This document shows, in pieces, positions 47,390-60,980 of a stretch of 64,000 nucleotides of DNA (the stretch's first letter is position 1; every line of letters starts with the position of its first letter). Both the position numbers and the translations under genes were made by a program. Location: NCBI GenBank assembly GCA_021234155.1, contig JAJEKV010000108.1, forward strand, positions 2,124,050 through 2,188,049, read 5' to 3'. Source of the stretch: Isoetes taiwanensis (taxonomy: Eukaryota > Streptophyta > Lycopodiopsida > Isoetales > Isoetaceae). A model generated the notes under the pieces. That model saw nothing but the letters and a program-made list of their open reading frames with translations, was not told the origin of the DNA and ran no database searches.

Positions 47390-50300
47390 GATATATAGTT
47401 TATATACTCTAAGAGAGTCTCGGTTATTTTGCCGTCACCATTAAGAAATTCTTGGTATAGGATTATCGAGGAAAAACAAGAGGTAGTAGAAAGGCAGGTA
47501 CATTATACAATTGGAAGAAAAGATGAGATACCCATTAAATATGCGGGAACTGTCGAAAAGTAAAAGTTAACTATGTATTGAAAACGCATTAAATAAAGGA
47601 CGAGAATTTGAAGTCCTTCTCATCTTCTGAGAATTGGCCATGGAAATACCACCTACGATGCAATAAAGCGGTTACTCATGTATGGCAAATCTGCGGATTT
47701 GCATTAAGTTAACCTAAATGATTGATTTCCTTTTTAACATTTTTGTTTGACTTTAAAATTTCCAAGCCACGATTACTGGCTGATATATGATTAGTAGTTT
47801 TATGAGCTCATACAACAGCAAGTTTGCTAGATTTACTTAAGCGGTCTGGATTGCTTCTTAGAGGAAAGAAATCCGAAGGATTGCTTGAAAAAGGAAGAAA
47901 TTTGCCATCCCAAAACCATGTATATTGCTTGTAGGAAAGAAACCTATAGAGTAAGAACAATGGCAGCCCAATCAAGAGCCCTTTGCCTTGGTATCAGCGA
48001 ATGGCAATGAGCGACAAAAGGAAGCAGGCGATGGAAAATGGAATGGACAGGTGGGATTGGTGCCTTGGTGACCTGAATATTCCAAAGCATCAACATAGCA
48101 AGATTATATATGTCTCAATTGTACGTATACATGGGTTTACATATTGTTTGAATGTGACTTGCATGGTCCAAGTTCTACAACAAAACAATTTCCAAGATTT
48201 CAATTAATACTTGTTCCCTATAAAGCATATTTTTTTCTCTTACATCTTTACATTAACACCCTTTAGATGTTCTCACAGCAATTCACTTTGCATTTTATTA
48301 GTTTTTAATTTATAGCCCGATGGAAGCCCGATGGGATGGTAGAAAATTCTCGCTTTAAATGTTCTCAAAATCTATTATGTTTATTAGTTTTGTTTTTATA
48401 CTTGCGTGAAAAGCCTATGGCAGCTAAAGCACTTTTTCTAGTGCATAATAGAATGGATTAAATTACGTTTCTTTACTTACGATAGGAAGCATGTCTAGTT
48501 TTTTGTGTAGTGGAAAACTAGGAATATAAGACACGTGAATAGGGCATTATCACAACATATATAAAGCAACTTGATTTTTTGTTTTGATGGCAATATTTGG
48601 ATTAGAAAAAACATAGAGAGCAACACGTGTACATTAAAAACATATAATTACAAGATTGAAAAGTCATATCAATGATAGGGGAGCAAGCGAATGCAGGCCG
48701 GATACATTTGGGCTTCTCTCTGCGGCTTCTACCTAGTATCACCGGTAAAAAATGCACATCTGAACACACGGCGATTAGATGTGTGAAAAATAAGTAGATG
48801 GTTCAATCTAGCGGCATTTTTGCGGAATTCAGAGAAATACGGATCATGCTCCCTTGAAGAAAAGCTTGGCGGGAGCCCAGAAGGAGATGGGAACTAACAA
48901 AGTGCTACTACGCCGGGGAACCAAAAAAGCGGAAGTGTTTATACATTGTAGGAAGGAAGAGATGGCGACTCTTACTTGGTATGTAATGTGAAGGAAAAGC
49001 GACATTATGCGGCAATGGAGCAGCCGTCACGAATGAATTACCGTATACATGAGAAGTCAAAGCGGAAGCTGGGTGCCATGCTTCTTAATCACCGGTATAG
49101 TTCTTACGCCATCAAAAATATTTGGTATAATTCGGGGATTTCGTTTATGCGTAGAGAATATGTGTTTCTATCGCCTTGCAGAGCATAATGACCTTAGGTT
49201 TTTAGCGAGGTGAGGTAGCGAGAAAGAATTGCATACTTCGCCATATCCTCAAATTTGGTGACCTATGTCGACAAGCGACGAGCTTCCACGAAGGCATTGT
49301 CGAGAAGGCGCAACAAGCGTAAACAGTGGGAGCGGTGTACATTTCTCCACTACTTGGGCCTTCATAAGCGGATGCATTTCTTGTACGTTATTGGACTCAC
49401 GGAGTATCATCATGGGGTAAGCTTTGTTATTATTTACTCCATTCGAATCAATGGAGTGTTTTCTCCTTTTTCCAATGGTTGAAGTCATTTTAAATGATGT
49501 TTTACCCAGCCTTTTTCTTAGCTTTTCGGTTTTTCTGTTTTGCTTTGTTTTGGAGTAGAGGGGCGAATAGCGAGTCTTCCTCATCATGTACTTACACCCA
49601 CTTTACGGTGAATAACCTCCTATAATTTACCTCTAAACAACCCATAATTACTCCACACTTAATACTAATCCTTTTCCTAATTCTTTTTTTTATATCAGGG
49701 CTATGGTTTTGTAACTATAGCAGTCTCAGTTCCTTCTCTCGAGCCTCGTGCATTATGACAAAGAAAGGGCAAAATCACCCCAAAGCACTGAAAGCACCCA
49801 AGTGGGTTTTTCTATTTTCTTGTATTTGATGGCAATATGTGAGGGGGCATAAAAACAACGGTTTTGCCTAATATGGGGATCAATTGACAAGCCCGATCCA
49901 AAGAAGGGAAAAAGGAAATTGTCATTCTTGAGCCCGGTGGTTTGTGGCTATAAGTTGGGAACAATGTTTTACTGTCGGTGTTTTTGGTTTATGTGGAGAC
50001 AAAGCGTAGGTTGGTTTTTGGGGTACATAGGTACCTTTCTGACGATGCAAGGAATTACTCTGGTGGCATATTTCTTGGCCATGAATTACGATGCGAAATG
50101 GTGGCGAGGAAGCCCTCGTAGCCCTTCATGCCATTTTGATGCATGCTAAACCCGGGAACCAAAAGCAGGATCATTTTTCATTTGCATAAAACATTACATA
50201 CATGTTGGAGCAATTTTAAGTTCTTTTCGGCAAGAGAGCATATTAGAAAAACAAGTGTTTCCAAGCATTAAGTTGATTCAACTTAATGCTGCAGTCTGAT

Positions 50301-52315
50301 CGATTCAGAAATTGATTTAGCCACATGGCTAAGCACTCTTACCATTCTATCTTTGCGAGAAGCAAGCAATGCATGCGCAATAGGATCCTGCTTAGATATG
50401 TGAAGATAACGAATTCATAATTCCATGAGTCGATTTGCTCAAATAGTTAAAATTATGTAGCACGGTTTCTACGGCACATAGCCGCGGTTTCGCTTTTTGG
50501 GTGGCGAAGCTTGACTTCCGCAGTCAGCGGCTGTGGTGGTAATGGTTTGAATCTTGAGCAAATATCTACGCTCTTGAACTTCGTTATAGGTTTGCTTGCT
50601 TTCATGCAAATCCTACGAAACAAGCGACCTAGTAGCCTAAGAAACCATTTTGAGGTATGTTGGCTTTCTGTGAATTAAGCACGTTATACTACCAAGCTAC
50701 GCTCCACATCGAGCCTGCAGCTTCTAAGGTACCATAGTTTACTGAAGCGCCAAACATAATGATAGAATTTGGCGCCATGGCTTACTGTGGCGGCAAGCAA
50801 AAGAAAATACTGTGCAGAGAAGCAACTCGTAAAGCAGGTCCTTGGTTAGGTCATTGGTCGCAGGTCTTTTCTTCTTGAAGCCCTCGTCTTTGTGAGTCTT
50901 TACGCTTTGAAGCCCTCATTCTTTGTATGTCCCGCAGCGGGCATTCTCATTTGATTTAGAACCAGTCCACTTCCAAGCTTCCACTTGACTTTCATGCTTT
51001 GCAAGTCCTTAGCAAGAAGAAGATGTGTGATCAATTTTGCATCAATGTAGGCTTGGAAAGATCATATAAAAGAACCATGTTTAAGTTGCTATAGTATTAT
51101 CACGATAATTGACCATTGGTCTAGCATGTGGCCTAATTCATTCATTACACTCCATTCATTTACATCCCGAGAACACAAGTAAATAGAAGTAATTATACAT
51201 TTTCAAATCATTACAAGCAGAAAAATATTATGTGAGTGGTCAAGAGCTTTCATTACCTTTTAAGGTAATGTCTTTGCATTGGAAACTTAACATTTGCCTC
51301 TTTCACAACATTCTAAATTGGAAATAGGCATTAAGGGACTTTGGGTGTCCCAGTGAGATAGGCATTAAGGGACTTTAAGCAGCGGATGCGTGAGAGCCAC
51401 TCAATGTTTGACATCACACAAATGTTGATTGATAAGTCAATTAGTGAAGAGGAAATGTTACGTGACCTTGGCGGCGAAATAAATTCTTGTATTAAATCAA
51501 TGAGCCGATGTGGAACATGTTTTATGTATGACATGGGTTCAAGGATGTCATAAAAAAAATGTAGGCGACCATAAAAATAAGGCTAGCGTGAAAAAGGCCT
51601 AAATTTTTTAGAGCTTAAGTAGGGTTCAATAGTAGTGGCCAAGTAGTTGATAAATAAAGCGCTCGGGCATATGTATATAGTTGCTTAGAGTCCTAGGCGG
51701 AAAAAAGGAAGGCGCGGGGAGCGATCGACCTTAGTCAATGCGTATCGCGACCGTGCCTTTGATTCTTTCTCTGAAAATGCGATGCGAGATATTTTTACTA
51801 CATTCACCGCCATTTTATCCGTGTTTTGTTACCTTTATTCTTGTTTTCTTTTCTTTGTTTTGCTTTTGTCCTCACGTGTATTGTGGATTAGTTCAGGCAT
51901 TTTTAAAGAGTATAAGGGAATGTCTCTGCCTTGACATTCCACGTGGAAGGCAATCGCAGCAAATTCCTACCGAGGGAATGTCAAGCAAAGAGACTTATTC
52001 TCTTAGCATTAGAGCTTATTTTGCCTTGCATTAGGCTGTTAAAATCGATATAGCGACTCGAGATGACAAGTGGATTGAGAATGCAAGGTAAATGGCTCGA
52101 GGAATGCAAAAGATTAAATCGAGCGGCATAAGGTAAATCACTCCCGGAGATGTAAGGTAAATTCAACAACAAAGCGGTGAGAGGAAAATCTGGAGCTGCC
52201 GTCGAACCTGCAGCATTGAGGGAAAGAAGCAAGGGCCACCACGTCCTGGACGAGGCAGCCAGAATACGTCCCTCGGGCTTATTCCGGGAGCCCGGAGGGA
52301 CTTTCTATTCCGAAA
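47390..52315. other. Unrecognised region with broken coding-like patches
   Basis: Protein-like patches occur at about 47,983-48,207, 48,840-49,190, 49,255-49,480 and 49,919-50,149, none with a recognisable domain. Short words such as AAGCGG and GGCGA recur far more than in the first 40 kb. A GGCATTAAGGGACTTT doublet is at 51,330-51,375. Frames break often. Confidence 0.35.
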
Positions 52316-53085
52316 GTGGTAGGTTCAGGATCGTCTCCAATAGTCAGGAAAGACGGCAGAATCGTGTCCGTCGATCTCTTTCTTCAGGTTATTGGCGTTC
52401 ATACGGAGTATGTGGGCGCTCAGTATGAAGTCGCCTCTGCTTCAGGGAATGTCTACGAGCGCCAGCGTCTCCAGTTTACCTCACCTCCATGCTCTCAACA
52501 ACTTGCTTCAGGTTTGGCTTTGATTTTACAAAATTTTCTCATCATTTCCTTCCTCCATAGCTCCCTTTCAAGTCTTTTTGAATCTCACAGGGTAAGGATA
52601 AGTTTACTCGCAACGAGCTTAACAAAATTGCAGAGGATCTGTCAAGGAGAGATCTTAGAAAAAATTGGGTCTTATTTCCCCTGGGTGAAGCCACACATCA
52701 TAACGTTATTGCAGCAATTATGATGCCAACGTATTTGTTGCAGCCTTTGCAGAAGTAGGAAGGAAGTATTATGGTATGACAAGCGTAAGGTGTTTCAGGT
52801 TTAGATTTTCTGTGTATGGTAGCCTTGTTGGTATCATAGTAAGCTTGTACTCAAGAAGGTATCTGGGTATGTGGAAAAGCAGACATTGGGTTGCAATCTG
52901 TCATGTTGATGGTGTTTGGTACAACTTGGACAGTGACTTGCTCTCTCTCAAGGCCTTTCATGAAGGAGGAGTGGGTTAAAGAGATTTTTAGATGCAATTC
53001 TCATTGATAGAGGAAGGTATTCGCATTTGTTGATAGAAGTTATCAAAGACATCTTGGAAATGATTTGTGATCAGAAAGGGTTGCC
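52316..53085 (+). pseudogene. Josephin-like deubiquitinase gene with frameshifts
   Basis: Josephin-type cysteine proteases cleave ubiquitin. Pieces in order: YERQRLQF (about 52,455), LHALNNLLQ (about 52,485-52,512), then after an AG acceptor (52,590) GKDKFTRNELNKIAEDLSRR. Next NYDANVFVAAFAEVGRKYY and YDKRKVFQ (52,715-52,799), then LGMWKSRHWVAICHVDGVWY and NLDSDL (52,863-52,945), then KRFLDAILID and FVDRS. These lie in different frames, needing about five single- or two-base corrections. The usual catalytic Cys before LHALNN is not readable because a frameshift falls there. The HWVA histidine and the NLDSD acidic region are present. The exon edges look normal, so this may be a real gene spoiled by consensus errors rather than a dead copy. 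Confidence 0.7.
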
Positions 53086-56000
53086 ATCTTATCCACTTTA
53101 AGATTGGTAATTGATGTTATATGTGACAGGCATGACTGTGTAAGATATGTAATGCAGAGAAGCATTGGGGAGCTCATTGAAGAGTTCAAGGTAATGTTAT
53201 ATTTCAAGAAACCACAAAGTATGGCATTATTGACACTTGCAGTATTTATGATAAATTTTACATGTGAAGGTTCTACCTTGGAGGAGCAAACTGGATTTAT
53301 GGATAAAAGAATTATTTGTCTGATTCTTTTCCCACTAGATGCATCATTATGCATGTGCAATGCATGCAGATTAATGCTAAATTATTGTAGCTTCCAAAAC
53401 TTGGGCTGCTGCTGATGAATCTTTGCCTTCCTCGTCCCCTTCCTTCTTATTCCAGGTTCCTTAATTTCATTTGGTCCATTTGAGGTTGTAATGAAATTAC
53501 AGCCTAGAAAGATTGCTGCCAGATTCTTGCTCCAGCTGCTGTATGTGTGCAGATGCACTTTGCGTTCGTTGATGTAGTCCCATTTATGCTTTAGATTACT
53601 TGAGGCTTAAGTGGAAATTGGCTTCATGCGGCAGGAAACTATCCAAGTGCACTGGGACACAAAACATTCTAGAAATTGAAGAGGCAAAGGTATACCAATA
53701 TGGTTTCATTCTCTCCGTGCAGGGTAAAGCGTGTAAGTTCCTTCTTCCATTCTAATGGTTTAGTGTTGCATATTTGCAGGTGACCTTTGCGTGCATCAAT
53801 GGTTTGCAGCTCTAAACAAACATGTCAGATAAACCATTTCCCTGTTACATTTATCGCACTTGGGAGAGTGCTTGCAAAATCTTAGAAAGTCTGGCATATC
53901 TTTCTAAGACATCCAAGATACACGGGCCTCTGTCTGTGCCTGACAAATATCTTGAGCATATAAATTTGATATGATTTGTTTGCCCCCAAACTCTGTAAAG
54001 ACTGCATGACTAGCTGCTTGCTTTATGACTGGATTTCTTATTGTGTGTGGAATTTCTCACGATCTTCTATTTGTTGGGCATGATGCATTCGTTTTCCCGG
54101 ATGCTGACGTTAGATGGAATAAAGTTTTTATATGCATGGGCAGTTAAGAATTATACATTATCTAAGAACATGTTTGATTTTTAAAATAATGTTCAGATAT
54201 TATTTTAAATTACGGTTGATTGTGAAAGATTTGTATTTTATTATTATTTTAATGTCCACGAAGACCACAAGGCCAGGTGGGACGGAACTATACATAGATG
54301 CAACTTTAAGCAACTTTGCACCATGGGAGGCTTACCTATTCTATGGTTATAAAATAAAACATATGTTTGATCATAAAGTTTAAAAAGAAGTACAATTTTA
54401 ATTATTATTTTTATACGTTTGCCTGGCCTTAGTGGACAACTTTTGGAAGCAATTCTAGAGTGTCGCGTTCTTTTCCAGTGGTTTGTGCGAGGTGGTACCT
54501 TTACATTTCGCGTCGTTGAATTTGATCTCTGTCCGAAAATTCAAGGGGAAATTACGAATAATGTTACGTAGCATTTGGGGTATGCATACCACTTTGCCAA
54601 ATCGATTTGATTTTAGAAACCATTTAGTTTTTGTTCTTGCGGCACTCGGCGGCAAGTAAATTCTTAATATTTCAAAGCTATTTAGAAGTTTGCAAGTACG
54701 TCGTGAGGTAAATTTTTGTATTTCAAAGCTATTTCAAAGATCTTGATGGAAGTAATGTTTTGTGTCACGACTATGTAGATTTGCTTAGGATACGCTTTCT
54801 TGGATGGATTCCATCTTTGGATGCATGTAAAATCTGAATGGATTAGGTGTTTGGGTGGAACTCAGAAATCTTGCCTGTTTTGGGCAAATGTTATTCTTTA
54901 TTGATGTTTAAACCGCGGTGAAATTCCATCCCAGATTGACATCAATTTGATCTTAGGAGATATGGAGAAAAAGCGGAGCAAAAAACAAGTCTACGGGAGA
55001 TATGGAGCAAAAGCGAGGAAGGCAAAAACCAAGAGATTGTTGTTGCGATGCGGTAAAAATGATATTATGTTTGCATTGGCTCTTCACATGGTATAACACT
55101 TACACACAAAACAACATCCTTAGACACCTGAAGCACATGATTGATTTCCTTCTCTACCCAAGGCAGGTAGATATTTTTCCTCTTCCCATGAGCATTTCCC
55201 TTGAGCATTTGTATTGTTAGCGGGTGAAGTCAGGTGGTCCATTCTAACCTGCTTGAGTGTGGCCTTGTGGTTGTGGGATTTCTTGGGATGGCAGCGAAGG
55301 CGCAACCTTTCAATTTCAAAAAACCTTACAAGAATTGGGTCCAAATACCACATTGTGGCTATTACTTTATACGAAGCTTATTATAGCTTTTCGGCTTAGT
55401 AAAATTTGGAAGTCACGGATTGGGAGGCGATATATTTTCATTTACGTAGGCAATAAAAAGAATCTTGATGGCTACTCATGCCTTGGAAGCAGATTAAGCG
55501 GAATTGCAGTACAATAGAAATTTGGAGCTGAGTGAGTTTAGGGTGAGCTTGAGTTGAAGCATGCATACGCACTTAATGAGTGGAATGGAGTTGTCTACTA
55601 TTGCCCATTTTACTTCTCAATGATATTCGGTGATCTTATGAGTCTTAAGCAAAAGCAATATATGATGAACAATATCTTACATAGAGCTCAATGCTTAAAC
55701 GTGTCTATTATAGATTTATTGCTAAAGTAGGTTGTAGATGATCTTGCAATGTCTTAGTCAAACAAAAATAATCCATGATCAACATTTTCTCGATTTCGAT
55801 GTCTATAGATTTGAGACTTTCCTTTGAGCAAAGCATACTTTTGCAATGGTGGAGCATCTTTATTGATGCTCTTTTCAAATTGATAGACTTGCAAAGATAG
55901 AAAAGAATAGCAAACAGCAGGTTCCAAGTCGAATTAAAGAAGATGCTACAAAAGGTGTATCAATTAAAAGTACTTTCTGATAATTCAACCATGACGACTT

Positions 56001-56402
56001 ACCTAATCTCATATTACTTGCCATTTACGCTGCTTCACAATGCCAAGGTCGATTTTAAAAGGTAGTTACCGCGGTAGGTGAACTTAGTGAAAACAAATCT
56101 TGATCTTCTGAGGCTACATTCATCAATTATCCATGTTATAATAATGAGTGCTTTGAGTTCTTTGATGGAAATACCAGCACGAGCTGCGTTTTTTTGATCC
56201 AAAGGAACAAGTTAAACTACAATTCATCCAGTTGACAACATTCTGAAATTTACGATCAAGTTGCCACTTTACGCTCATAGAGCACTGGGGTCTATCTATC
56301 ACATATTTCACAAACTATGCATTGTGACTAAAAAGTGGGCCAGGATGTATCAAGGAAGTTACAAAATTTGTTTTTTGCACACATATTTGTTCTTGCTAAG
56401 CG
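53086..56402. other. Unrecognised region downstream of the Josephin-like gene
   Basis: Possibly begins with its 3' UTR. No gene found. Short doublets lie near 54,670-54,740 (TTTCAAAGCTATTT) and 54,955-55,010 (GAGATATGGAG). Open frames at 55,120-55,517 overlap on both strands without recognisable content. Confidence 0.4.
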
Positions 56403-57277
56403 CATGAATGGCATAGAACCTCTTGCTTATATAAGTGGGAACCTAGCAAGTTGTTACACACAAGAATGTTGGTGCCTTCTTGATGTAGTTATCACATATC
56501 AAACATGCTTTACCACATAGAAAGGAACCATCTCGACAATGAATTTGATGTATTACTGAGATAAACTTTTAAAGGATAGGCTCTCACCTTTGAATCTTTG
56601 TAGCCTTGCAGCCTTGATGGCCCTTGTTTTGTACAGCTACTTGGATGGTTTAATTTGAATTAAGATAGTAGAATTGAGTGTTTCTTTTGATGCGGGTGCA
56701 TAAAGGCGATTAAAACCCTCACGATGGCTCTCTAAACTCTGGCGATTGCTTTTTATTTTTTCAGCTATATATTTTTCTTGGCAAAGGAAGGCTATGGCAC
56801 ATGATCCCAATCAATGCAGGAAGGAAAAGTAGTCTTTGCATGGTTTTTTTTAATCGGGCGATCTTAAACTTGTTAGGGATCAAGGGAGCTTGAAGTTTTG
56901 TGTAGGGTTCACCGGCAATAATGAAGGTGAGTGAAGAAAAAAGATCTCCGAGTTTTAAAAAGAAACCTTTTGGTTTTGCCATGTTGTCTGCCATATTGCT
57001 GTCGAAAGTAGCATATACAAACCAAAAACCACAATGTTTCCAAAGTGCAAATGCTGTGGTCGAGGGGAATATAAGCCATAAATCACGTATACGGATCGAA
57101 TCACTATAAATCTATCTTCTTGTACTTGTATACACCATAGATTGTGGCACTAGGGGGCATAGCCAGAGATTATTCACATAGCAATAACCATGAGTTAAGA
57201 CCATTATCCCGTGGCCTTAACCTGTGGGCACCGCCACCAGGCACAGATTGGTGCCAGTGGGAATCCTAGGTGGACCT
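56403..57277 (+). repeat. 0.88-kb tandem duplication, copy 1
   Basis: Runs from GAATGGCATAGAACCTC to ATCCTAGGTGGACC. Collinear with 57,292-58,172 throughout. Differences are largely one- to three-base insertions and deletions. Confidence 0.85.
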
Positions 57278-57291
57278 AACTTATATAGAAA

Positions 57292-58172
57292 TTTGAATGG
57301 CATAGAACCTCTTTGCTTATATAAGTAGAACCTAACCAGTTGTTACCACCAGAATGTTGAGTACGCTTCTTGATGTGGTTATACATATCCAAACATGCTT
57401 TACCACATAGAAAGAGAAACCATCTCACGACAATGAATTTTAGTGTATTCGCGAGATAAACTTTTACGAGATAAAATCTCACCTTTGAATCTGTAGCCTT
57501 GCGACCTTATTGTACTTGTTTTATTTTGGCTGCTTGGATGGTTTAATTTGATTAAGATAGTAAATTGGTGTTTCTTTGTCTCGCGGGTGCATGAGCTTGG
57601 TCCGGCCCTCGATGGCTCTCTAAACTCACATTTGACGATTACTTTTTATTTTCAATATATATTTTTCTTGGCAAGAGGCTATGGCACATGATCCCAATCA
57701 ATGCCTGGGAAGGGAAAAGTAGTCTTTGCACTTGGTTTTAATCGGGGCGATCTTAAACTTTGTTAGGGATCAAAGGGAGCTTGAAAGGTTTTTGTGTAGG
57801 GTTCTCGGCAATAGCAATGAAGGTGAGTGAAGAAAAAGATCTCGAGTTTAAAAGAAACCTTTTGGTTTTGCCATGTTTGATGCCATATTCTTTGTCCAAG
57901 AGTAGCATATACAAACAAAAACCACGTGTTTCCAAGTGCAAATGTGGCCGGTCGGGGAATATATACCATCATTATATTCACGGATCGTCACTAACTCTAA
58001 ATCTATCTTCATAGCCTTGTATACCATAGATTGTGGCACTAGGGGCATGGCAAGTTATTCACATAACTTAGCCAACCATAGGTTAAGACAAGTATCCCGT
58101 GGCCTTAACCTGTGGGCTACGCCACCGGGGCGCTACAGGTGGTGCCGCGTGGCATCCTAGGTGGACCCACAA
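57292..58172 (+). repeat. 0.88-kb tandem duplication, copy 2
   Basis: Second copy of 56,403-57,277. The shared AATGAAGGTGAGTGAAGAAA segment and the following frame (AFGFAM / VLPCLM region) are open only in short runs. No protein family was recognised. Confidence 0.85.
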
Positions 58173-60060
58173 CATATGGTGGAAACCCTAACCTAGGCCT
58201 CTTTCCGGCCCTAGCACCTAGAGACTCACTTACTCCGTTGAAACTCGTTTGAACATCGTTCTTGTGGCATAGGCCCGGTGCGGCGGCCCAGTGAGTAGAC
58301 TTCGTTCTTGGGCAAAGGAAAAGCGGCATCCATTGAGTGAGACACATGGAGGCACATGGATGCGGAGGAGAGCTTTAGGAGGCGGGTATGTAGGGTAGTA
58401 GTTGTGATAGCTTATGGAATTAGCATTCCAGATCGCTGATATCTGTATCTAGAGTAAGAGCCATCCACAGAACCCAGTTCAACGCATCTTGAACCTAATC
58501 AATGAACCTAACCATTAGTTAGATTTGTATGATTAGGTTAAGATGTTTCTTTATTCTCATGATGTGATGATTATGTGATGATGGTTGATCATGATTGCTC
58601 CTCTTGTATTGGGAAGGGGGTAGAGACCTAGGGCCATATGTAGTATGCTCCTGATAGATCCCTTAGTTCTATTAGATCGCGGCTGTGCATAGGAGCCCAC
58701 CAGGGCTATGAGGCTATGATATGACTCGGCACCATATAGCGGGGGCTAGAGAATGTGGAGGATCCTGTAGAGTGGGGGCTTCGGGGATCCCATAGTGGAA
58801 GGCTAGGCTTATGAGGTGGAGTCACTTACGTGTAGGTAGAGCATGGAGTGGAAACACCTCTGGGGCAATAGTGGCCTTGCCTCTCGGGGAATACAGGGTG
58901 TTGGCTTGGCTCGTTTGGGGGTTAAGTGAGGTCTGAATGAGTGTGCATACGATTCTCTAGCATACGGAACCTCTGAACCACGGGAAGGGAGTGCAACCTT
59001 GCCTGCGTCGGTTGAGGAGATGCAACTGGGCTTGATCCAGATGGGTGATGCCATGGAGTGCGTGCTCAGGAAGGCTAGAGTCTGTGAGCTGATTTATACA
59101 TGCTGCAAAGTATGCACGGGGATGGAGTGAATCGCTAGCCATTGTTCTATACGTACTTCGCCATTGCCATGACTCGTTGTTTATCTTGAGGCCTGGCCAG
59201 GTGGAATCATCCTCCTTACTTAATTACGGCCCGAGGTGGAGCTCTCATGTTTCTGATTTGTACTTATCATGCTGTATTGGTATATGTGGCGATGCACTAC
59301 CCTTGAGGTAGTATTTGTATATGTTTGATGCTGGTTACGGTATAAGCCCCATTTATTATAGGAGCCCATAGGGAAGAGCGCGATGTTCCCTCACTTGGGG
59401 ATTACCTCGAGTGCGAGGGGTAGGCGAAGGAGCCGTCGCAGTTGTTGAGCGGACGGGGGATTTCTGCGAGTGTCTTGGTGAGCGCTGGAAATATCTTTAG
59501 CGGGAAGCGTCACAATGGTATGGGAAGCGATGTTCTTGGTTGACCGGGAGCGTATAACCATGAAAGTAGTCTAACAAGCCTATATTAGGTGTGAAATAAA
59601 CATTTCCACCGTTGAACCCATGAAATAGGGAAAATTGTTTTCTCTGGTAATTAGGTCGAGGACTTAGAGTTAAGTGTTAGACGAAGGAATGAGTAAGTCA
59701 AATTCATCTTCTAGTAAATTTGGAGTGAAAATTATGCATCTGCATCAAATTTCACACCTAAAAATAGGTCGAAGAATCGCCTGTCGGAACCCGAGGTGAA
59801 AAATGGCGCAAATCCATAATTGGCGCCTCAAACCATTAGAAAATTCGAAAATATAAGGTATAATCTGAAGTAATACAAGATTATACATATCTTAATAATT
59901 AAATAATTACTAAATATGGTGTAATTAATAAGGGGGCTAATAAATAGGAGTATTATGGTGGGAGAATATTCCTAAAGGGACCCTCCTTTTTTAAATATCG
60001 ACACCTCATTCTCTCTCTCAGTAGCCTTTCACCTCCACCTCTCTCTTGCTTTCGACCTTA
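58173..60060. other. Unrecognised GC-richer region
   Basis: GC content rises here. No gene seen. From about 59,840 to 60,000 a strongly AT-rich stretch is followed by a CT-rich run (CTCATTCTCTCTCTC), which resembles a promoter-plus-leader or an LTR, without a primer-binding site to support the latter. Confidence 0.35.
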
Positions 60061-60980
60061 CGTCACCCATCTCACAGGCAGAAGTAAGATATGGCTAAGC
60101 ACCAAACAAAGCGGCCGGGGAAATACAGGCGCCCACCCTCTCCATGGCATAGCGTGTGTGAAGGTCGACATATCAAGAAGGTCCCCGAGCACCTTGGCCA
60201 AAGCGAGCGGAGGTCCCAGCGGCGGCGGCGGCCGGGCTCCCTTCCGCGATGCGAGGAGAGCCCAGCGGCTTGACTCTTGCAGCCGGCCCGGGCAGAAGGC
60301 AGCAGTCCAGCCACTTGAATAGAACCTTTGAAGTGGAAGAAGCGGAGGTGAAAAGCGAGGAGTTGAAAAGGCGGGAGAGCGGGCCCGCCGGTGCCCAAGA
60401 AGAAGAGGCAAAAGAAAGTGGCGGAGTAAGTAGGAGGAGAAAGAGGCTGTGAGAGGAGGAAGCGGGAAGGCGGGGCGGGGAAAGGCGGCTGGCGGAGCAA
60501 GGGCGAAGAAGGAGCGATGGACCTCGCGGACCATGCGTTATACCAGGAACCTCCCGCGAGGAAGAGGCTGGCCGGGGATGGTGAAGAGGGAGGAGGAGAG
60601 CGGCCCAGGACCACAGGCGAGGCCTCCCTCTAGTGGCGGAAGGCACCAAAGGTGGTGAAGAAGCGAGAAGGTAGAGGGAGCGGGCATTGGCGCTCAGAGC
60701 GGGGATGTGAATTTAAAGGCACAATGGCGGCATACAAGGGAGTACCTCAGGTGGTTGGATGAGTACAATGATTGGTATTGCGCCCGGGGAGAGTCTGGCC
60801 GGGTTGTGGGCGGCGGTAGAAAAAACCGGCCAAAGCCGCACCTAGGCCGGGAGGAAAAACCCAAAAGGGTTCACCGGGCGGCGAGCGACACGTGCGGCGG
60901 GGTGTTTACACAGGAGATAAGGCATAGGATGTGCCTGAATCTCCTAATAAGGAAAGCCCTTGACGTCTCCTTAGGGAAGT
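60061..60980. other. GC-rich, purine-skewed low-complexity block
   Basis: The plus strand is dominated by G and A (GAGGAGGAGAGCGG-type text), leaving all three minus frames and some plus frames open for up to 180 codons. The predicted proteins are Pro/Ser/Leu-rich or Arg/Glu-rich without domains. I do not call a gene. Confidence 0.5.

Noticed and set aside
60058-60649. Three overlapping minus-strand ORFs of 158-180 aa
   Set aside because: All arise from strand-skewed GC-rich low-complexity DNA; none shows a domain or splice context.
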